A stretch of 64,000 nucleotides of DNA from Ciona savignyi. Its lineage: Eukaryota > Chordata > Ascidiacea > Phlebobranchia > Cionidae. This document shows positions 34,175 to 45,399 of this stretch, one piece after another. The translations under genes were made by a program, and so were the position numbers. Within the stretch, counting starts at the first letter, position 1, and every line of letters starts with the position of its first letter. The notes under the pieces are model-generated. The model saw nothing but the letters and a program-made list of their open reading frames with translations. It searched no databases and was not told where the DNA came from. The stretch covers positions 513,759 to 577,758 of the forward strand of contig CH002336.1 in NCBI GenBank assembly GCA_000149265.1. Direction: 5' to 3'.

Positions 34175-34609
34175 TCACCCTGAGCAGCCCCTACAACCAC
34201 AATGGACGCATTCGACCACTTTTCCTGCCTCCAATTTTGATTTCGGGACACGGCAGATACAGTTGGTGCCAAAGTTCGTGTCCCTGGCCTGTATGCACCG
34301 GAGGCAGCAAAGGTTCTCGTAGCCCTGCTTTTTCCACTTTGCAATGAGATTCTTGTCAGCGATAGCCTCCTTCAGACAGAACTCATAGAGCTCACGGCTG
34401 ATCGCCTTTCTCCGGTAAAACAAATCGTAGATGTAGCGCGATTTTTGATGGTGTAGTTTAAAGATCGGCCACAGGGTCTCGACTTTTCGTTTCCCGTCGT
34501 GTGATTCCGACTCTGCTTCGCGCATCTTTTGATCGAGTTCGTCCAGAGTCGGCTCGATCAGCTCCCAGCCATCCGGTGGTGGTTTTCTGCTGCGTCGTAC
34601 TCTCGGCAT
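34175..34609 (-). CDS. BUD31: BUD31 (G10) splicing protein
   Basis: Uninterrupted 144-codon ORF, equal to the family's usual length. N-terminal [20 protein letters not shown] is the nearly invariant G10 start. The C-terminal half has the Cys-rich zinc-binding cluster ([31 protein letters not shown]). BUD31 is part of the spliceosome's Prp19-related shell and helps the catalytic steps. A 3' splice site TGCATTTTAG ends at 34641, 31 nt upstream of the ATG, so a 5' UTR intron or spliced leader is likely. Same strand as the leprecan-family gene 690 bp upstream. Confidence 0.97.
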   Translation of the reverse strand: MPRVRRSRKPPPDGWELIEPTLDELDQKMREAESESHDGKRKVETLWPIFKLHHQKSRYIYDLFYRRKAISRELYEFCLKEAIADKNLIAKWKKQGYENLCCLRCIQARDTNFGTNCICRVPKSKLEAGKVVECVHCGCRGCSG

Positions 34610-34641
34610 GTTTTAGTTTTAATTATAAAATCAGCTGTACC

Positions 34642-35274
34642 TAAAATGCAGTGCAAGATCAGTATAGCAAAAAAGGTAAATTTTATGGAAAATAACAGGT
34701 ACTGGTCATGGCACTCTGTGTGACACAAACACTTAATTTGCTACATAATCTACATCTAATACAAAAATTTAAAAATATTACTAAATCAACATACAGCATC
34801 ATATTTTTGGCAGATAATACTTGCATCATAAAAGTTTTGTCATTACATAAACTTGTTCTAGTACAAGTTGAGTGAATGTGAGAGACCAAATATATGATGT
34901 CATTTTAACATAAATAAACAAACTTTTTTCAAATATTTCATACATCTGATATTACAATGCCACTTATAAACTATCTTGGTATTGATGCATATATCATAAC
35001 AGGCAATATTTATAAGAGTATTGTGGGCAGTTATTTTGAAAGATTGCGTTAGCATTATATATATGAATAAAGCTTTTTACACGAATAGAAACTTTCACAC
35101 TTGAACATGGACTACTATTTAAACTGCATAGGAAAATACAAAAACTTATTCAGTCTTAAAGAGCATGAATCCATAATACTGACATGATGCTTAAAGATCT
35201 ACAATACTGATATGATGTTAATCAAACAGAATTTATAATGATAGCAATACAAAAATTACAAAAAGTTCAGGTTT
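34642..35274. other. Spacer between BUD31 and leprecan-family gene
   Basis: AT-rich, with no repeat family seen and only short meaningless ORFs. It should hold the BUD31 promoter and the 3' end of the upstream gene. Confidence 0.45.
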
Positions 35275-35280
35275 TTTATT
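35275..35280 (-). terminator. Polyadenylation signal of the leprecan-family gene
   Basis: AATAAA on the minus strand, 20 nt past the stop codon at 35301. This implies a very short 3' UTR. Confidence 0.65.
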
Positions 35281-35300
35281 GAAGTAACGAAGAAGTTACT

Positions 35301-36566
35301 TTATTTGTCTTCTTCGCCACGCAGTCTACTATTAATTGCTACGGCAACTTGTTCAGTTATTTCATCAACAAATTCATCATGTTTGTTTGTGTCTTCATTC
35401 TCAGTCTCAGCCTCGTTTTCTGGGAGTTCTTCTTCCTCTAAGTCTCCGAACATCATTTGTGCATCTTCGACGAATTTCAAGTTTTTCAGTTTGTGAGCGT
35501 GGAATTTGACACCGTCCGCTCTCGGCTGGAAGTGGATACTCGGGATTAATTTGTATTCCTCCGCTTTGCTCTCATAGAAGTCCAGGTTCGACTTGGCGTT
35601 GCTGTGCTCCGGATCCAGCAGAAACACAGTTGCAGCAGCCGGCACTGCCATTTCGTACTTTCCGAGGGAGTAATAGGCGAACTGGAGATAGGAAAAACAC
35701 TGCGCGACAAAATTTTGCTGCTTTTGGCCGTGCACAACGGGGCTCAATTTATCTTCACATTTTAAAGCGCAGCTAATTTGACGGTAGTATTGTTCGGTGA
35801 TCGCTTTCATGAATTTATGAAACGTGATCATTTCCACAGGTTTGTAACACAGTGAATCACAGTCTGAAACGGCTTTAAAAAAAGATATCAGGCACTTTTC
35901 GATTTTATCAACAACAACACCATATTTTTTCTCCTCATAAGCAGCAGCACCTTCAACAAAGAGCTGGTAAGAGGTGTCAGCTTCTAAATCAGTAAAGTAG
36001 CTTGGTTTAACTCCAGGTAAGGACCTGTAAAAATCTAAGTTGGCCTTTGCGTCTTCTTTATCTGTGTGTATTTGATAGTATGTAAACGCTGCCTGGCAAG
36101 CTTTTTTAATCAAGTTCATCTTATGATAAGCATACTGAAGATAATTGTAGGGTTTTCTTGCTTCAACATCTCTAGCGATGTCTTTACGCAAGACTTGAGT
36201 ACTCAGCGAGCCGAAAGGGTGTTCTTCGCTGCAGATTTTAATGCAACTCGCTTGGGCCACCAAGTCTCCCACAGCTTTGAGTAAAGGAAATTCTTGTAAA
36301 TCCTCTTCGATTTCCCTCGAAATATTCGCGGCCTTACACCTCCCGATACACGCTACTGCAGCGTGCTGTGACATTTTATAATTAACGAGTGCTTTTTCGA
36401 AAAGGCTCACGGATTGTGGCCAGTGTTTGGCGTGGTACTGTGCAACAGCCTGATCCAGTAAGATCTCCAGGGGTTGTGTAACATCTTTAGGAAGCACGGG
36501 GGACAAAGAAAGTGAGGGGTGGAATAACGCTGATGCAAGAAAAATCAAGATAAAATTTAAACTCAT
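35301..36566 (-). CDS. Leprecan-family ER protein without hydroxylase domain (CRTAP/P3H4 type)
   Basis: 421 codons in one exon. Residues 1-22 form a signal peptide (MSLNFILIFLASALFHPSLS). Two TPR-like blocks follow the family pattern, around LLDQAVAQYHAKHWPQSVSL (33-52) and LFVEGAAAYEEKKYGVVVDK, each with paired cysteines and FYRSLPGVKP- or LDFYESKAEEY-type ends. It stops before any 2-oxoglutarate dioxygenase domain, so it matches CRTAP or P3H4 rather than the prolyl 3-hydroxylases. In vertebrates these act with P3H1/P3H3 and cyclophilin B on collagen in the ER. The acidic C-terminal tail ends GEEDK, with no clear KDEL-type signal. Which paralogue it is cannot be settled here. A single exon is unusual beside its split neighbours. 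Confidence 0.85.
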   Translation of the reverse strand: MSLNFILIFLASALFHPSLSLSPVLPKDVTQPLEILLDQAVAQYHAKHWPQSVSLFEKALVNYKMSQHAAVACIGRCKAANISREIEEDLQEFPLLKAVGDLVAQASCIKICSEEHPFGSLSTQVLRKDIARDVEARKPYNYLQYAYHKMNLIKKACQAAFTYYQIHTDKEDAKANLDFYRSLPGVKPSYFTDLEADTSYQLFVEGAAAYEEKKYGVVVDKIEKCLISFFKAVSDCDSLCYKPVEMITFHKFMKAITEQYYRQISCALKCEDKLSPVVHGQKQQNFVAQCFSYLQFAYYSLGKYEMAVPAAATVFLLDPEHSNAKSNLDFYESKAEEYKLIPSIHFQPRADGVKFHAHKLKNLKFVEDAQMMFGDLEEEELPENEAETENEDTNKHDEFVDEITEQVAVAINSRLRGEEDK

Positions 36567-37400
36567 TTTACAAATTTACAGTGGGTGGCCTTATGATGCC
36601 TTATCCTGAACACAAATTATGAGAAGAAGCAGTATATATTGTATATTAGCTGTACTATAATGTATGTTGACTGTTCAAAATCTCCCACTTTTTGATTGTA
36701 CAAACTGGCCATGCCTTAGATGTGCTGCTTGCTTAGCAAAATGCAAAAAAAACAAATGTCAATTTCTTTGATGTCTGGCGTTAATGTAATTGAAAATTGA
36801 AGAGTAAAATGTACCAGTGCTGCATTGAATAATTCATTTATAACTTTGTCAAGTATAACATTCGGTATTGACCAATTATTAGCCCAGTATTCACTGTTCA
36901 ATGACCATTCACTAGGCCTATCAATCTATCATGCTATACGTTAATTTGAACTTTGTTCCACGGCACACTACCCTACATACAGTTTAGGACTACATTATAT
37001 AATCTTCTTGTGCATAGCAATATTCTAAAACTGGATATATTATAGGGCCCGATGTTTGAAAACAAAACTGCACTATATAGTAATATTTATATTTGTCACC
37101 CGTATTTTTCTGATAATAATTTACCGCTTGATCCGAAATAAGATAGGCCTGATATATATGTAAACAATAACAATGCGATATTGTTTAATGCGTAGCAAAT
37201 ACCTTTCAAGATCCATTCAGTATATTAATTACACTTTACAAACCTAACACTTCGAATAGTTATCGTTCTTTCAATCTTTCAAGACTACATCGCATCTATT
37301 TTTGTTCCGCTTTAATGCAAAGCGTGGGAAATACCCCAAGACGAAAAGGTAGTTTATATTAATTAAGGAAACCAACTTTCGGGTCTTATGTTTATTACAG
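36567..37400. promoter_or_regulatory. Divergent promoter interval, leprecan-family gene and ASCC1
   Basis: About 840 bp between the two start codons, AT-rich and free of the window's repeats. It must carry both promoters. A T-box-like TAACAC core is present at about 37245, which alone means little. Confidence 0.45.
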
Positions 37401-37407
37401 GACAATT

Positions 37408-39847
37408 ATGGACGTTTTGTATCCAGGCTTGATACATATCGACGGTCGGGTGTACTGCGATTATAATTCTAGCCAAGACCAACAGCAGTATAGCGATGAA
37501 TTGTATCACGAGATCGGAGAATACGATGATTTTACTCCAGAACAAGCCGATGACGTGGATGGAATTAATGAAACGGAGATAACATGTACAGCCGACGGAA
37601 AGTATGTAAAATTAGTACTGTGCATTGGGTCTACTTTGTTACCTTAGTAAAATGACATCGATTCAACAGATTTTTAAATTTTTACAACCACAATTGTGTG
37701 CAAATATATGGAACAACTTTCTATAGAATTAAAAACAAGTATTGTACTCAAATATATTTGATGTCATTGATGATCTGTAAAAAACCGCTATTAAACATTT
37801 TCCACTGTATTTTATTACAATTTTTCTATTTTACAAATTGTTGGGTAAATATTAGTTGTCAAATATTTCGGTCAGCTGTGGTGGAATAATGATATACCAT
37901 TTACCATATGTCTATATATATTATCACACAAAATTAAATAAACTTTTTCTGACTCTTTTAGATTTAAAGCCAGTTTGAAAGCTCCAAGTGCATTATTCAA
38001 ATACATAATTGGGATAAAGGGAAACACGAAAAGGAGCCTTGAATCAGAAACAAAGTCGAGGATTGAAATCCCAAAAAGAGGATGTGAGGGGGATATTATT
38101 ATCACTGCCTCGGAAAAATCCGGGGCGATTTCTGCTCGAAACAGAATCGAGTTGATAATTTCCGAAAAGCGTTGGAAACACCCGTTCACTCATTTCATTT
38201 CTATTCCGTTGTCGAATGAGAAAGTTGTGGGAAAATTTAAAGACTTTGAAGAAAAGGTGGTGGACAGGTTCGCAACATCGCGTGGGGTGAGCAAGAGTTT
38301 ATTCCAAACTGCTTCAAAGCTTCACCTTACCATCTGCACACTTGTGCTGTTGAATCAAGAGGAGGTCCAAAAGGCCAAAGAGGTGCTGAAAAGATGCAGA
38401 CCAAAGATTTTGGAACTTTTGGAAGGCAACCCACTGGACATAGTATTAGAAGGACTGGAGTACATGAATGATGACCCAACTGAAGTTGATGTGTTATATG
38501 GAAAGGTAAAATTTCATACATTATTTTTAGGCAAATTAAAGCATGCAATGATTGCAATGTCTGTAACAAAGCACTTAAAAGGCATAGCTCTAAACCTCTG
38601 CTCAAAGGAATTCAACATTTCATTCCTTCCATATAGCTTTCATACCAGCTTAAAGAAAAGTTTATTTTCTGTTGGTTCCATCTCTACCTAGTTGAATTAA
38701 ATAGATTGAGGAGTTCACATATTTATTTCTTAGTGTAATTTTTAAATTGTCTTTCATTGGGCAAGACTGGCCAGAGAGCTGAATAGGTATGTTGACAAGT
38801 TGTTAATCGAAACCAACCAATAGCTAGATGGTTTTTCTTTTGTCAAAGCACTTATCGGACATCGCTTGAACCCAGTAGATTTATAAGTTCTACTAAAACT
38901 TTCGAAATGTCTTTAGCATAAACAACACATTGCATTATCTGTCGTAACCAGACGGTCAGGGCAAAGTTTTATCCGGGTGATACTGCATTTTTATAAGGTA
39001 ATCTGATGATAACACACAAAGGTAATCGTCTTAATATTGCGTGTCAGCAGTCAGGTTGCCGGAGATATTGCACTGTTTTATATTATATATTATTTTTTAA
39101 TTAATTTCTTTGGTTGAGGGGAATATCTGTTAAATGCTTTGTTTAAAGATACATTGCTGCACAGAAACTGGCAAGTCACTGCCGTGTAGATCGATGACCT
39201 GCATGATCAAGGCATGACCAAACAAAATATCTCAAATAAACAATTGGTACTGTACTCAAACTTAGCAAACATTGTCCGCTACCTCTAAATACTACAGGAT
39301 CGTCTTAGGCGCTTGAATCGCTTGGATCGCTTACTTCATAATTACAAAAGCTTTGGAGAAAACTTCTCTCAATAAAATATAGATTATGATATTAATGTTA
39401 GGAATGGGGTTAAAGTTAGTTCTGGGGTTGAGATTATTGTTTGGGACAGTGTTAGAATTATGATCCAAGCGATCCTGTAGTATTTAGAGGCACCCAACAT
39501 TGTCTGCCGCACAGGTGCGATGTAAGGATGGAAGTGACAACCTACAAACAATCGTTGATCACCTGGACACAACATTTACCGACGCTGAACTTTCGGGAAA
39601 ACAGTATGACAGGGTAAAACTCCACGCTACGCTTTTAAACACCACCTTCAGGAAAGTAGAAGGGGCCAAGGCTACAAGGGGAGGTGGGAGAATGAGGGAA
39701 TCGTTCGACGCCACCAAAATTCTGACTGCTTTTCGGAACTTTTCTTTTGGGTGCATTCGTGTAAACGAAATTCATATCTCGGAACGACACAGCACCGCTG
39801 CAAATGGCTACTATTCTGCCACCGATCTAATGCAGTTGCTGGAATAA
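37408..39847 (+). CDS. ASCC1: ASCC1, activating signal cointegrator 1 complex subunit 1
   Basis: Three exons: 37408-37601, 37962-38505, 39515-39847; 356 residues, as in human. The N-terminal MDVLYPGLIHIDGRVY matches the family start. A KH domain lies at about 68-130 with the GIKG loop (82-85). A 2H phosphoesterase-like domain follows with its two His motifs intact, HLT at 186-188 and HAT at 283-285. ASCC1 works with the ASCC3 helicase in transcription and alkylation repair. A 3' splice site TTTATTACAG ends 7 nt before the ATG without an evident donor, so spliced-leader addition is plausible. The acceptor of exon 3 lies 10 bp from a MITE insertion. Confidence 0.95.
38766..39215. repeat. Two diverged SINE copies, tail to tail
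   Basis: A plus-strand copy spans about 38766-38990 (CATCGCTTGAACCCAGTAGA). A minus-strand copy spans 39000-39215 (CAGTCAGGTTGCCGGAGATA). Both are well worn. They fill the last ASCC1 intron with the MITE that follows. Confidence 0.6.
39277..39495. mobile_element. hAT-type MITE, 219 bp, next to ASCC1 exon 3
   Basis: Inverted ends around CTCTAAATACTACAGGATCG and its complement at 39473-39490. The direct repeat AACATTGTC flanks it (39268-39276, 39496-39504), giving an 8-bp target copy ACATTGTC. Same family as 17816-18059. Confidence 0.8.
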
Positions 39848-40011
39848 CCGTATTAATTACATGTTTTTTGGAGGGGATTTTAAAGCAAAAAATATCCATT
39901 TTCATTTTTGGTGTAATTTTAGGTGCAATTTAATATAACTGCAACAATCTAATTTGCAGGCTTCAGAAAACTTCCTTAAATATTCTGTAATAAGAAAAAA
40001 ACACTTTTTGA

Positions 40012-43000
40012 TCAATGACTTTTATTTTTAATTCGTAGCGACCTTCTAACATTAGACTTATTCAGCACTGGCACATTTTCAACGTCCATATTTTCTTTCT
40101 CCGCCACATTTTCTTTTATTTCCGGTTCAACGTAATCGTAAACCTGGTCGTCCATGGTGACCCGTACTTTGTTGAAAACGACCCCTTTCTCTGGCGTGTT
40201 CAGCTCTTCGCAATCCCCACTCTTCTTATCCCACACCCACTTTAACTGGATACTGAATTGGGCCATGACAATCTTCAATAATTTCTGTGTTGATGGAGTT
40301 ATTTTAGAGAGTGTGTTTAAAACACAATATTTTATTTGACAGTCTGATTTAAATATCTGCAAAGTATCCTTTGTTTGTGTAAAGTACTTCTTATGTCTAG
40401 ATTCTAGATTAGGCCTATGTCTTTAGGTTCTACCAAATTGAAGGAATGTCTCAATACACTACCAGAGCTAGCTCCAGTAACCCGATGGTGGGCGTGAAGT
40501 AATCTGACGAATGTTTTCTCATTAACATGGATAAACATAAATATCCTGTCATAAGTCTTTTTTACAGTACTCAGCGGAACTAAAGATTTGGATTAAGGTA
40601 GGAATTGGGAGCTATTGTGTTACACTCGATTATTAGAGTCTCACCAATATTTTGGCTTGTTCAGATGTAAGTTTCTCTTGCTCCTTGCAAACTGTATACG
40701 GTTGCAGCATGGTGACAATACCTGTATCAGAATGGAAAAATGTTCAGAAATGCTACTGAGTGCACCAAATAGTGCAATTAAAAATCACCCCATTAATTAT
40801 TTGGCTTTGTAAACATTCAAGTTACATACCTTAGACCATAACCCAAAATCTACCACAGATTTGTCCACACAACAAAATACAACTAATATGATGACATCAG
40901 ACTAACAATTTAGCTCTTTAATTTTTTACACTCCTAATAAAGTGCTACAAATGTATTACCCTTTTTAAGCGCAACGGGCAATCCAAGTTGCCTTAGATGT
41001 GGTTCGATGGCGTGTGAGAACTGAGTAAGCGGTCCTTCATCTAATTCTACTGTGCTTGTTGCGAGGTTGCCAGTACGAGCGTAATCATGCTCGCTATACT
41101 TGTCAAACCAACTGCAAAAAAGTTTTGGTATAGAATTTTGACACAATTATACTTTATATATGTTTTACACATTAAAACTACACTCTTGATATTTATATAT
41201 GCAATATTTATGTAAAAATATGAATAGAAGTTAGAGATGAAACCAATAGAAAATAATGCTCTCTTTAACCTTGTTAAGAAGTTACATGGATGAAATAAAG
41301 TGTTGGATTCCAAAATATTCATAGAAACATTGGTATAGGATTTCGAAGAGCTGTTTTAGTTAACTACCCTTTTATTGGATGTTTCTTTTATTGCTTTTCA
41401 ATTTTTAGCTTACCATTATATATTTATAATGGTATATGGAGTGTTAATTCAATTATCAAAGAGCAAGAGTTCACAAATGCACCCGAACACTTGATATTAT
41501 AATGGTCACGACTCCTGATAGCATCAACTTAAACCATTCCATTTATTATTAAAATCACCTGGACGAAGTAATTTAGCACTATTATTGCTAAATGAAATTA
41601 TTTAGTCATTGTGGTCCTTTTTTAAATTAACTGTGTGCACTTTAGTATGTAAAATTGAATCGGTTTGGTACCATTAATTGGCAATGCTTATTTAAATAAA
41701 ATCATGCGAAATAAACCAACCACATTTTTAGCATACATCCACAGAAACTTACTCTATTACTTCTTCTTTTGTCTTATTAGTAAACAAAACACCGACTTCA
41801 TTTATAAGTTTGTTTGAAAGTTTATAAAGACCAGTCATAACTTCGGTTTCCTGTGAACGTCCTAGAGCCAACGCCATCACTTTATTTTTCCCGAAGAAAA
41901 ATCTGAGGATTAGTACAACAGTTTTGTTATTATTTTAATATGTTGCCAGCAATAGTCTAGGGTTTAGTCTGACCGGTAGTTTAGTACGACGCCCTTCAAC
42001 CGAAAGGTTGCAGGTTCGAAACTGGTCGCTAACTAGTCGGTTGTGTCCTTGGTCAAGGCACTTTACAGACATTGCCTGAATCCAGAAGATTAATGGGCTC
42101 ATTGAAAGAACCCATCTATCACATTAAAAGAACCCATCTATCATACACAGCACACTGCAATAGCTCTGGTAACCAGACAGTGGGCGGAAGGTGATCTGAC
42201 GATTGCCTGTATGTTAACCCCCTAGGTTTTTCCATTCACGGGAATAAACATTAAAGTGACTACTACACAACGTCATTCCGTCAACAACGATTAAAAAATC
42301 CCTAAAAAAGTCTTCTCTTGTAAGAAACCCACACACCAATTAAATTTTTTTGTCCAAAAACTCATTTGTTTTTACCACGTAGTTAACTATACTGTGGCTA
42401 TTTTTGATCATATTATGAACAATTTTTTTGTGTCTGCTTTTTGACAGGTGGTGTCAGTGTAAAAGTGTACTGGTACCGTCTTTTTAGCACTACCAACTAG
42501 TCGATGTTATACTCTATCACTACACATTTTCTGGATTTAAAGTTGCCACTTGTGAGATTGTGCCTATGGACATTGTCAACCAACTAGGTAATTCAAACGG
42601 ATTAAAATATCAAATGTGAATCACACTAAAATAGTTTTAGCAGTCTTACCATGGGGAGCAATAACAGTTGTTCCATTTACAGAAATAAACCCCAAGAAAA
42701 CACCAAGGTTTAAATAACCGTTGCTTAACCATTTTTGCTAGTAGCATATTTATTTGGCCATTGATAAACTTCAAACTTTATACTTTAAAAATAGTAAAAA
42801 AACAGGATAGGATAGGATATTCATGTTTATCCCCGTGAATGGGAAAACCAAGGGCGTTAACACACGAGCAATCGTCAGATCACCTCGCGCCCACCGTCGG
42901 GTTTCCGGAGCTATTTTAGTGTGTTGTATATGATAGACACGTTCCTTCAATTTGGTAGAACCCATTAATCCGCTGGGTTCAGGCAATGTCCGTTAAGTGC

Positions 43001-44149
43001 CTTCCCAAGGACACAACCGACTAGAAAACAGCAATTAGTTAGAAATCCTCACCTGCTATGTTTCCAGGCATTTCTTACTTCTTTTAACTTGCTATTTCTC
43101 ATATTACAAACACTGAACAAGAATATACGATCGTAGAGATTCACACATTTTCGCACCTGAAATAAAACAGCTGTGTGTTGGCTTAGAGAAAAAATTAAAC
43201 ATCTCTTGGATCATTAACTTTTATTTTTAATTTGTCCATATTTTACTTTTCCACCACATTTTCTTTTATTTACACCAGTATTTTTATACTGAATAAGAAT
43301 GTGGAACCAAAAATTTCGATAATTTTATTACTCGACAATATACAAAACCAGCTGATTTCTGCTCAACCCTTTTTAATAGAAAAAGTGCATGTTTGTAAAA
43401 ACTCTAGCACTGTAACAGGTTTTATTATTCCGTTTTCACCTTTCAATGGTCTGTTTTTTAAGGGGCAACACTAAAAGGGGGGAAAGCGCGAAGGTAAACT
43501 AAACAGTGAAATTGAGGAAATTAATTTAAAACCCTAAACACTAATCTAAACCCCAGGAACACCAACCCCATGTTTAAAACCAACTCTAATGTCATAATCT
43601 TCAGTTTAGTGTGCAGTTTCCCGCCTTCCCTCCTTTTAGTTTTCCCCGTTTTTATATTTCGAGTTAAAAAACTTTACAGTGTGCTGTACTCATCGTCATT
43701 ACCTCTTCAACAAGACTTTGTTTCGCTTCTAATCCCCCTTTCTTCGTCTGTGTCAGTGAAACTAAACAAAATATAGGATGTTTAAATCAGTCCAATATAC
43801 CTTTTGCATCATAGGTTGTACAGCATATAAATGTCTCTAATTAATACAGAATCGCTTGGTGGGTTATCCAAGCGATCCTGTTGTAGTTTTTAGAGGCATC
43901 CTATAAAAGGGTCAAAACTGAAGAAAGAGAATAGGACGGAAACTACACAGTAGAAGTAGGAACCTAATTTTAACGCTAACTCCAAAAATAAACAGAACCC
44001 CATACTTAAACTCTAACATTAATTACAACCCACACAATCTTCATTTTAGTTTGCAGTTTTCCTATTTTTTTTTCTTTTCATCCTTTCAGTTTGTCCCATA
44101 TAAGTTCCATTTATCGCTTACCTCTTTTATCTCTTTTCGATTTCGGCAT
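40012..44149 (-). CDS. MRTO4: MRTO4, ribosome assembly factor (P0-like)
   Basis: Six exons on the minus strand: 44149-44122, 43761-43703, 43156-43053, 41902-41753, 41111-40949, 40356-40012; about 282 residues. Start [19 protein letters not shown] is the family N-terminus. Then [68 protein letters not shown] and [13 protein letters not shown] follow the MRT4/L10 pattern. MRT4 holds the P0 site on pre-60S particles during nucleolar assembly. The 40949 donor (TTT then GTAGCA) is weak. A better-looking donor at 40960 breaks the frame, so this junction is uncertain. The C-terminus after [10 protein letters not shown] is a family-unusual acidic and basic tail ending KNKSH. Confidence 0.9.
40019..40027 (-). 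terminator. AATAAA within the last codons of MRTO4
   Basis: Reading on the minus strand, the codons AAAAATAAAAGTCATTGA contain AATAAA just ahead of the stop. No other good signal follows within 100 bp, so it may direct cleavage soon after the stop. The ASCC1 stop codon lies only 164 bp further on, in the opposite direction. Confidence 0.4.
40422..40553 (+). repeat. SINE 3' half
   Basis: Starts GGTTCTACCAAATTGAAGGA and ends AATATCCTGTCAT. In an MRTO4 intron, antisense. Confidence 0.75.
41962..42256 (+). repeat. tRNA-derived SINE, near full length
   Basis: Complete head and body with a short internal duplication, AAAGAACCCATCTATCA occurring twice near 42105-42140. In an MRTO4 intron. Confidence 0.85.
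42806..43024 (-). repeat. SINE copy, reverse, head missing
   Basis: Tail AGGATAGGATATTCATG; ends abruptly at ACACAACCGACTA, 29 bp before the donor end of MRTO4 exon 43053-43156. Main-family copies are much rarer to the right of this one. Confidence 0.82.
43461..43649. mobile_element. MITE (GGGGCAACACTAAAAGG ends)
   Basis: GGGGCAACACTAAAAGGGGG faces CCTCCTTTTAGTTTTCCCC. Next inside, AGTGTGCAGTTTCCCG recurs as in sister copies. The flanks GTTTTTTAA and GTTTTTATA look like a worn target duplication. MRTO4 intron. Confidence 0.72.
43850..44098. mobile_element. Two MITE remnants in the first MRTO4 intron
   Basis: 43850-43911 is a collapsed hairpin of the AATCGCTTGG / CCAAGCGATCCTGT family. 43913-44098 is a separate element with ends GGGTCAAAACTGAAG and TTTCAGTTTGTCCC. 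It ends 24 bp from MRTO4 exon 1. Confidence 0.6.
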
Positions 44150-44684
44150 TTTCAATTAAGTTGCAAAAGATCAACTATTAACTAATATCCTACAAAAAAG
44201 AAAGCGTGTAGAAATCTCTGAACTAAACTACTAAACCATTCGCTCATCCGTTCTAATAATAAACATGTGAGATTTGACACAGAAATCATATTTTAATGAC
44301 CAGGGGATGAAATATTAGAGTGGGTTAAGCTTTTGAAATATAACATAATTTACCATAGCTTTCGTGCGTCTAAGGCCAGATCCACGCATACACGCTCGCG
44401 AATTGAGTTATTTTATAGTAAGAAGTATAATTGTCCATCACGAGTCATTTTGCCAAAAAAAAACAAACATACACCATGCAGGGTTACTGTCATTTTGCAA
44501 CTATCGTCCTTGGACTTTTAAGCCATAAAGGAAATGGACAATGGCTGTTGATGAGGCGTTTATGACGTATTATTCAAGAGTTATAGGCCTACAAGACGTT
44601 GGGCATGTGCAATTTATTTCTAGGCGCAGAGGTCAGAGAAAACTCGTTGTTTTGGCATGAAGTTCTAACAATCAATATTGAAGT

Positions 44685-44894
44685 ATGACGTCAGTCTTTT
44701 ATGTGGATAATGACGTGTCTGGTAGAAGCTTATTGAACACAAAAAGAGAAAAGAGAATTAGGTTGGTTTCTGCGAACGGAGCTGGTCTTCCAACAGAGCT
44801 GGGGTTACCAAAGCCCCGACGTTCTATCTTTGTGATCTATGCTCAGTTGAAGACACAAAAAGTACAATGCAGAAAGTTACATCTTCTTGTTTGA
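44685..44894 (+). CDS. Small hypothetical ORF, 69 codons
   Basis: ATG-initiated ORF (MTSVFYVDNDVSGRSLLNTK) on the strand opposite MRTO4 and 536 bp from its start. AATAAA occurs downstream near 44985. No domain is recognised and no splice partner was found. It may be a small gene or noise; without conservation data the latter is more likely. Confidence 0.2.
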   Translation: MTSVFYVDNDVSGRSLLNTKREKRIRLVSANGAGLPTELGLPKPRRSIFVIYAQLKTQKVQCRKLHLLV

Positions 44895-45088
44895 ACAAAA
44901 AACAATTTGCCAAGCGGATAAGATTATAGCTGAAATAAACGGTATATTTACGCATCGCGCTGTAATTCTGCAAAGCGTTCAGAAATAAAGTGAAATAAAT
45001 TATTAGTGTGTTTTATTGACAACGTTTTGACAATAAACAAAACAGCGTCCAAAATAGGGTTGATTCGATTTCGGAGTCTGATTAGGAA

Positions 45089-45345
45089 GGAATACAAGAT
45101 CCACGCAACGTTATCTCATTAGTATCACTTTTTACCGACCCCAGCTTTGATCCCATGATGGAATCGTTACCAAGACCGTTGTTTTTATGGTGTATAAATC
45201 GGTCGCGTTTTCCATTTGGCCACACGACCCTCATCATCAATTTTTTAACCAAAATAATTTTCGAACCCATGTTTGAGACGTCACTTGGACCGTTTTTGTA
45301 TATATGAGTCGGTTGTGAGGCTGAATGATAAGCGCGACCGATACA
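45089..45345 (-). repeat. Second tRNA-like repeat family, two adjacent copies
   Basis: On the minus strand, GTGTGGCCAAATGGAAAACG followed by CGACCGAT resembles a tRNA 5' half with an A box. A second, worse copy lies at about 45260-45345. Related copies lie at 52560-52615, 54131-54235 and 56925-57030. Confidence 0.55.
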
Positions 45346-45399
45346 TCTGTATACCGACCCTTAGCATCAATGTTTTTTCTTTAATTTTCAAAAGTTGCA

